The translations under genes were made by a program, and so were the position numbers. A stretch of 64,000 nt of DNA from Microbacterium sp. T2.11-28 (GTDB lineage Bacteria; Actinomycetota; Actinomycetes; Actinomycetales; Microbacteriaceae). A model generated the notes under the pieces. That model had not been told where the DNA came from and ran no database searches. It saw only the letters and a program-made list of their open reading frames with translations. Shown one piece after another: positions 61,597 through 64,000 of the stretch. The stretch is taken from NCBI RefSeq assembly GCF_950097975.1, contig NZ_CATNHF010000023.1, positions 62,001-126,000 on the forward strand. Direction: 5' to 3'. Positions within the stretch are counted from its first letter, which is position 1; each line of letters starts with the position of its first letter.

Positions 61597-62202
61597 TCAG
61601 CTCGGATCGAGGCGCAGCACGTCCGGCCCCTCGCCGGCGGGGATGTCCTCGATCACGCGGAGCGACCGCGCGAGATCGTCGACCGCGCCGATCAGGGTGC
61701 CGAACCGCTCGCGATCGGCGCACACCGCGGTGACGGTGACGAACAGGGACCCGGTGTCCCAGGTGTAGGTCGCGAAAGGCGGGCCGCCGGTGCCGTCCGC
61801 GCGCACGGGCGGAAGCGGCATCACGAGCCGCTCGCCCATGCCCAGATGCGTGCCGCGGAACGGCTCGGTGTCGTCGTACTCGATCGGCATCATCGCCCGG
61901 GCGGCCCGCAGCTGCGTCGTGGCCTGCTGCACCTGCGCCATCACCACGAGCAGATCGGGCTCGTCCTTCCACACCCACACGAGCACCCGTCCGGCGGCCC
62001 TGCGCATGAGGGCGGGCGCGGCCTGGCTCATCGCCCATGCGGCGAAGCCGCTGCCCGGGCGCGCGGCGGCGCCGAACGACGCGTTCGCCTGCGTCAGCAG
62101 CATCCTTATCGCCTTCTTGCGGGCGCGGCGGCTGCCGAATCCGAACGAGCCCGTCACCGGGACCCATCGCCGTCGGTCGGCGTCCGCAGAGAGTCTCACC
62201 AT
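61597..62202 (-). CDS. Protein of unknown function, 201 residues
   Basis: A soluble protein with no signal peptide or membrane helix. The N-terminal third is basic (RARKKAIRMLL), the middle has RVLVWVWKDEPDLLVVMAQVQQATTQLRAA and the end LRVIEDIPAGEGPDVLRLDP. I do not recognise the family. ATG at 62202 is supported by TACGCT (complement of 62209-62214) 6 bases before it. The gene is divergent from the endonuclease-like gene, and both are predicted leaderless. Confidence 0.65.
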   Translation of the reverse strand: MVRLSADADRRRWVPVTGSFGFGSRRARKKAIRMLLTQANASFGAAARPGSGFAAWAMSQAAPALMRRAAGRVLVWVWKDEPDLLVVMAQVQQATTQLRAARAMMPIEYDDTEPFRGTHLGMGERLVMPLPPVRADGTGGPPFATYTWDTGSLFVTVTAVCADRERFGTLIGAVDDLARSLRVIEDIPAGEGPDVLRLDPS

Positions 62203-62208
62203 TCCCCC

Positions 62209-62226
62209 AGCGTAAGTTGCTAGCAT
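62209..62226. promoter_or_regulatory. Back-to-back leaderless -10 elements
   Basis: Minus strand: TACGCT (62214-62209), 6 bases, then ATG at 62202. Plus strand: TAGCAT (62221-62226), 6 bases, then ATG at 62233. The two start codons are only 30 bases apart, so both promoters fit into one shared region with no room for ribosome sites. Confidence 0.65.
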
Positions 62227-62232
62227 CCCCGC

Positions 62233-63450
62233 ATGCGCCTCCTCTCCCCCCGGGGGGCCGTCGCCGTCCTGGCCGCCGCCGCCCTCGTCGTCGCGACGCC
62301 CGTCGCCTCCGCTTCCGCCGCCTCGCGTCCCGCGCCGGTCGGCCTCGTCAGCTTCGTCAGCGCGTCGCTCACCTCCTCCGGAGCCACGCTCACCGTCGAC
62401 TGGGCCGACGTGTCCGGTGCGCGGAAGTACGAGGTGTTCGCGGCCACGACCTATGAGGGCGTCGCCGACAAGCGCACGCCCTCTCTCACCGTGACCTCCT
62501 CGAAGGCGACCCTCACCCGCCTCACCCCGGGCCGCGACTACTTCGTGCAGGTGCGCGCCGTCAACAGCGTCGGCTTCGGCGGGCGCTCGGCCCGCGTGGG
62601 CCACGGCACGATCCTGACCGAGGCGAAGCTCACCTCCGACTCCCCGCGCTACCGCGCGATCAGCTGGAACATCTGCTCCAACGCGTGCTCGTCGATCTCC
62701 ACCCGGGCACGGGTCATCAACACGCGGGTGAAGGAGCTGAAGGCCGACATCCTGGGCTTCCAGGAGGCGTCGCGCTACACCAAGGCTCCCGTCGGCTACC
62801 GTCACGTCGTCAACGGGCAGAACGACATCCTCGTGCGCACGGGGCAGTTCTCCCTCGTCGCGAAGAAGACCTCGGCGCCCACGAGCGGCACCGCCCGGTT
62901 CGCGAGCAAGTACGCGACGTCGGGCAAGGGCCTGGCCTACGCCGCCCTGAAGCACCGGTCGGGCTCCTACGTGCTGGTCTTCGACGTGCACCTGGTCACC
63001 GGCACCTCGCGCGCGCAGGTCAATCAGCGCGAGTACGAGGCGAGCCGCCTCAACACCTACATCTCCGCGACGATGAACCGGCTGGCCAAGACGCACGGGT
63101 CCCTCACCGACTGGACGAAGGCGCACGTCCTCATCCTCGGCGACTTCAACACGCACAAGTCGCGGACGGGCGAGGACACGATGGCGATCCTCGAGAAGCG
63201 CGGCTGGTACGACACCTTCGACCAGGCGCACGCCCTCACGCGGCAGCACCACAACACGGCGAACCCCGAGTGGAGCACCAAGCCCACGATCGGCGTCACG
63301 TGGGGCGCGCACGTGGACAAGGCGCTCGTGCGTCCGTCGCGCTCGGTCGTGTACCGCTGGGCGAACGCGGGCGAGATGGTGAACGGCCGATACGTGACCC
63401 CGCTCGGCTCCGACCACCACCCCCTCCTCGTGGACGTCGGACTGCGCTGA
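62233..63450 (+). CDS. Secreted endonuclease/exonuclease/phosphatase-fold protein with fibronectin type III domain
   Basis: A 405-residue protein with a signal peptide (cleavage near ASAASRP, ~residue 30). A fibronectin type III domain spans ~35-130 (LTVDWADVSGARKYEVF, RDYFVQVRAVNS). The EEP catalytic domain follows: WNIC, ILGFQEAS with Glu metal ligand, VFDVHLV, ILGDFNTH and GSDHHP at the end. It could be an extracellular DNase or a phosphodiesterase/sphingomyelinase-like enzyme. The start is leaderless in type. Confidence 0.88.
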   Translation: MRLLSPRGAVAVLAAAALVVATPVASASAASRPAPVGLVSFVSASLTSSGATLTVDWADVSGARKYEVFAATTYEGVADKRTPSLTVTSSKATLTRLTPGRDYFVQVRAVNSVGFGGRSARVGHGTILTEAKLTSDSPRYRAISWNICSNACSSISTRARVINTRVKELKADILGFQEASRYTKAPVGYRHVVNGQNDILVRTGQFSLVAKKTSAPTSGTARFASKYATSGKGLAYAALKHRSGSYVLVFDVHLVTGTSRAQVNQREYEASRLNTYISATMNRLAKTHGSLTDWTKAHVLILGDFNTHKSRTGEDTMAILEKRGWYDTFDQAHALTRQHHNTANPEWSTKPTIGVTWGAHVDKALVRPSRSVVYRWANAGEMVNGRYVTPLGSDHHPLLVDVGLR

Positions 63451-63568
63451 TCCCGCACTCCCCGCGGGCCGCGGCGCCCGCTCCCGGCCGCACGAGGCCG
63501 CTCCGGTAGACTCGCAGCGGCGCGCACGCGACCGCGTTCCTCCGCCGCACAGATTGGCCCCGCACCCC

Positions 63569-64000
63569 GTGACCGAATCCGCGAGCCCTGCCGACGACCC
63601 GCAACCCGCCCGCAGCCCGCTGACCATCGTGATGGCCGCCGACACCTTCGCTCCCGACGTGAACGGTGCCGCGCGGTTCGCCGAGCGCCTCTCGGCGGGC
63701 CTGGCCGCGCGCGGCCACACCGTGCACGTGGTGACACCCAGCGTCACCCACTCCCAGCACGGCACCTTCACCGAGCGCATCGAGGGACAGGACCTCACCG
63801 TGCACCGGCTGCCGGGATGGCGCTGGTACCCCCACGACTGGCTGCGCTTCGCCCTGCCGTGGATGAGCAAGCACTACGCCCGCCGCGTGCTCAGCGAGGT
63901 CAAGCCCGACGTCGTGCACAGCCAGTCGCACATCGTGATAGGACGCGGCCTCACCCGCATCGCCCGCCAGCGCGGCATCCCGGTGATCGCCACCAACCAC
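63569..64000 (+). CDS. Glycosyltransferase family 4, N-terminal part, cut by the window end
   Basis: A GTG at 63569 opens a frame that runs through the last base of the window (144 codons). LTIVMAADTFAPDVNGAARFAERLSAGLAARGHTVHVVTP is the N-terminal Rossmann lobe of GT4/GT-B transferases, with the NG(A)-containing first loop, and VKPDVVHSQSHIVIGRG the next strand and helix. It resembles mannosyltransferases such as PimB/MgtA of actinobacteria. A TAGACT at 63507-63512 could be its -10. Acceptor not determined. Confidence 0.9.
   Translation, partial: MTESASPADDPQPARSPLTIVMAADTFAPDVNGAARFAERLSAGLAARGHTVHVVTPSVTHSQHGTFTERIEGQDLTVHRLPGWRWYPHDWLRFALPWMSKHYARRVLSEVKPDVVHSQSHIVIGRGLTRIARQRGIPVIATNH

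Overview
The window is high-GC actinobacterial DNA, most like Microbacteriaceae (Microbacterium or a close relative). Evidence: strong G/C bias at third codon positions, a dnaK-grpE-dnaJ-hspR operon with HspR-type (HAIR-like) operators, an actinobacterial dcd, many carbohydrate ABC systems under LacI/GntR control, and several genes with leaderless promoters (TANNNT, 6-7 nt, then the start codon). No rRNA, CRISPR array, phage or insertion sequence was found. There is one tRNA, Gly(CCC). Genus-level placement is inference.

Layout. 1-2209: end of an aldo/keto reductase, an NmrA-like NAD(P)-binding protein and a small membrane protein. 2178-15842: a glycan locus with an MFS transporter, a TIM-barrel fragment, a HAD phosphatase and a LacI regulator on the minus strand, diverging from two ABC permeases, a GH130 enzyme, a solute-binding lipoprotein and a very large secreted PL8-type polysaccharide lyase. 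Two promoters in this locus have the same architecture, with an AAACCGGTTT operator ending in the -10 box. 16099-22948: a minus-strand unit MMPL transporter, YhgE/Pip protein, response regulator, histidine kinase. A divergent intergenic region carries a symmetric array of 11-bp-phased repeats, followed by a DUF2993 protein and a Tat-type amidohydrolase (23117-25409).

25955-35917: a GntR-controlled operon with a sugar-type ABC importer (binding protein, double ATPase, permease), a class-III PLP enzyme resembling phospho-lyases, a HAD phosphatase, an amidase, a catalytically degenerate kinase-like protein and an intact choline/ethanolamine-kinase-like protein. The overlapping reading frames point to one pathway. 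My inference is import and deamidation of an amine-alcohol compound, phosphorylation, then elimination of phosphate and ammonia. This is the best candidate for an undescribed system.

35963-49815: two facing glycoside-utilisation operons, each with a LacI regulator, binding protein, two permeases and glycosidases (GH2; GH1 plus GH2). Neither they nor the 5.7-10.3 kb system encodes an ATPase, so a shared ATPase elsewhere is expected. 49825-54146: dcd, a divergent pair of Gly/His-rich MarR/PadR-like regulators around a CATG-rich control region, an Atg22-like MFS protein and a GNAT acetyltransferase. 54334-58360: the heat-shock operon. 58445-64000: a DUF2252 protein, a potassium channel, an FUSC-like membrane protein, an unknown protein, a secreted endonuclease/exonuclease/phosphatase-fold protein and the start of a GT4 glycosyltransferase.

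Limits: all family assignments come from reading motifs in the sequence, with no database search. Promoters and operators are pattern calls.
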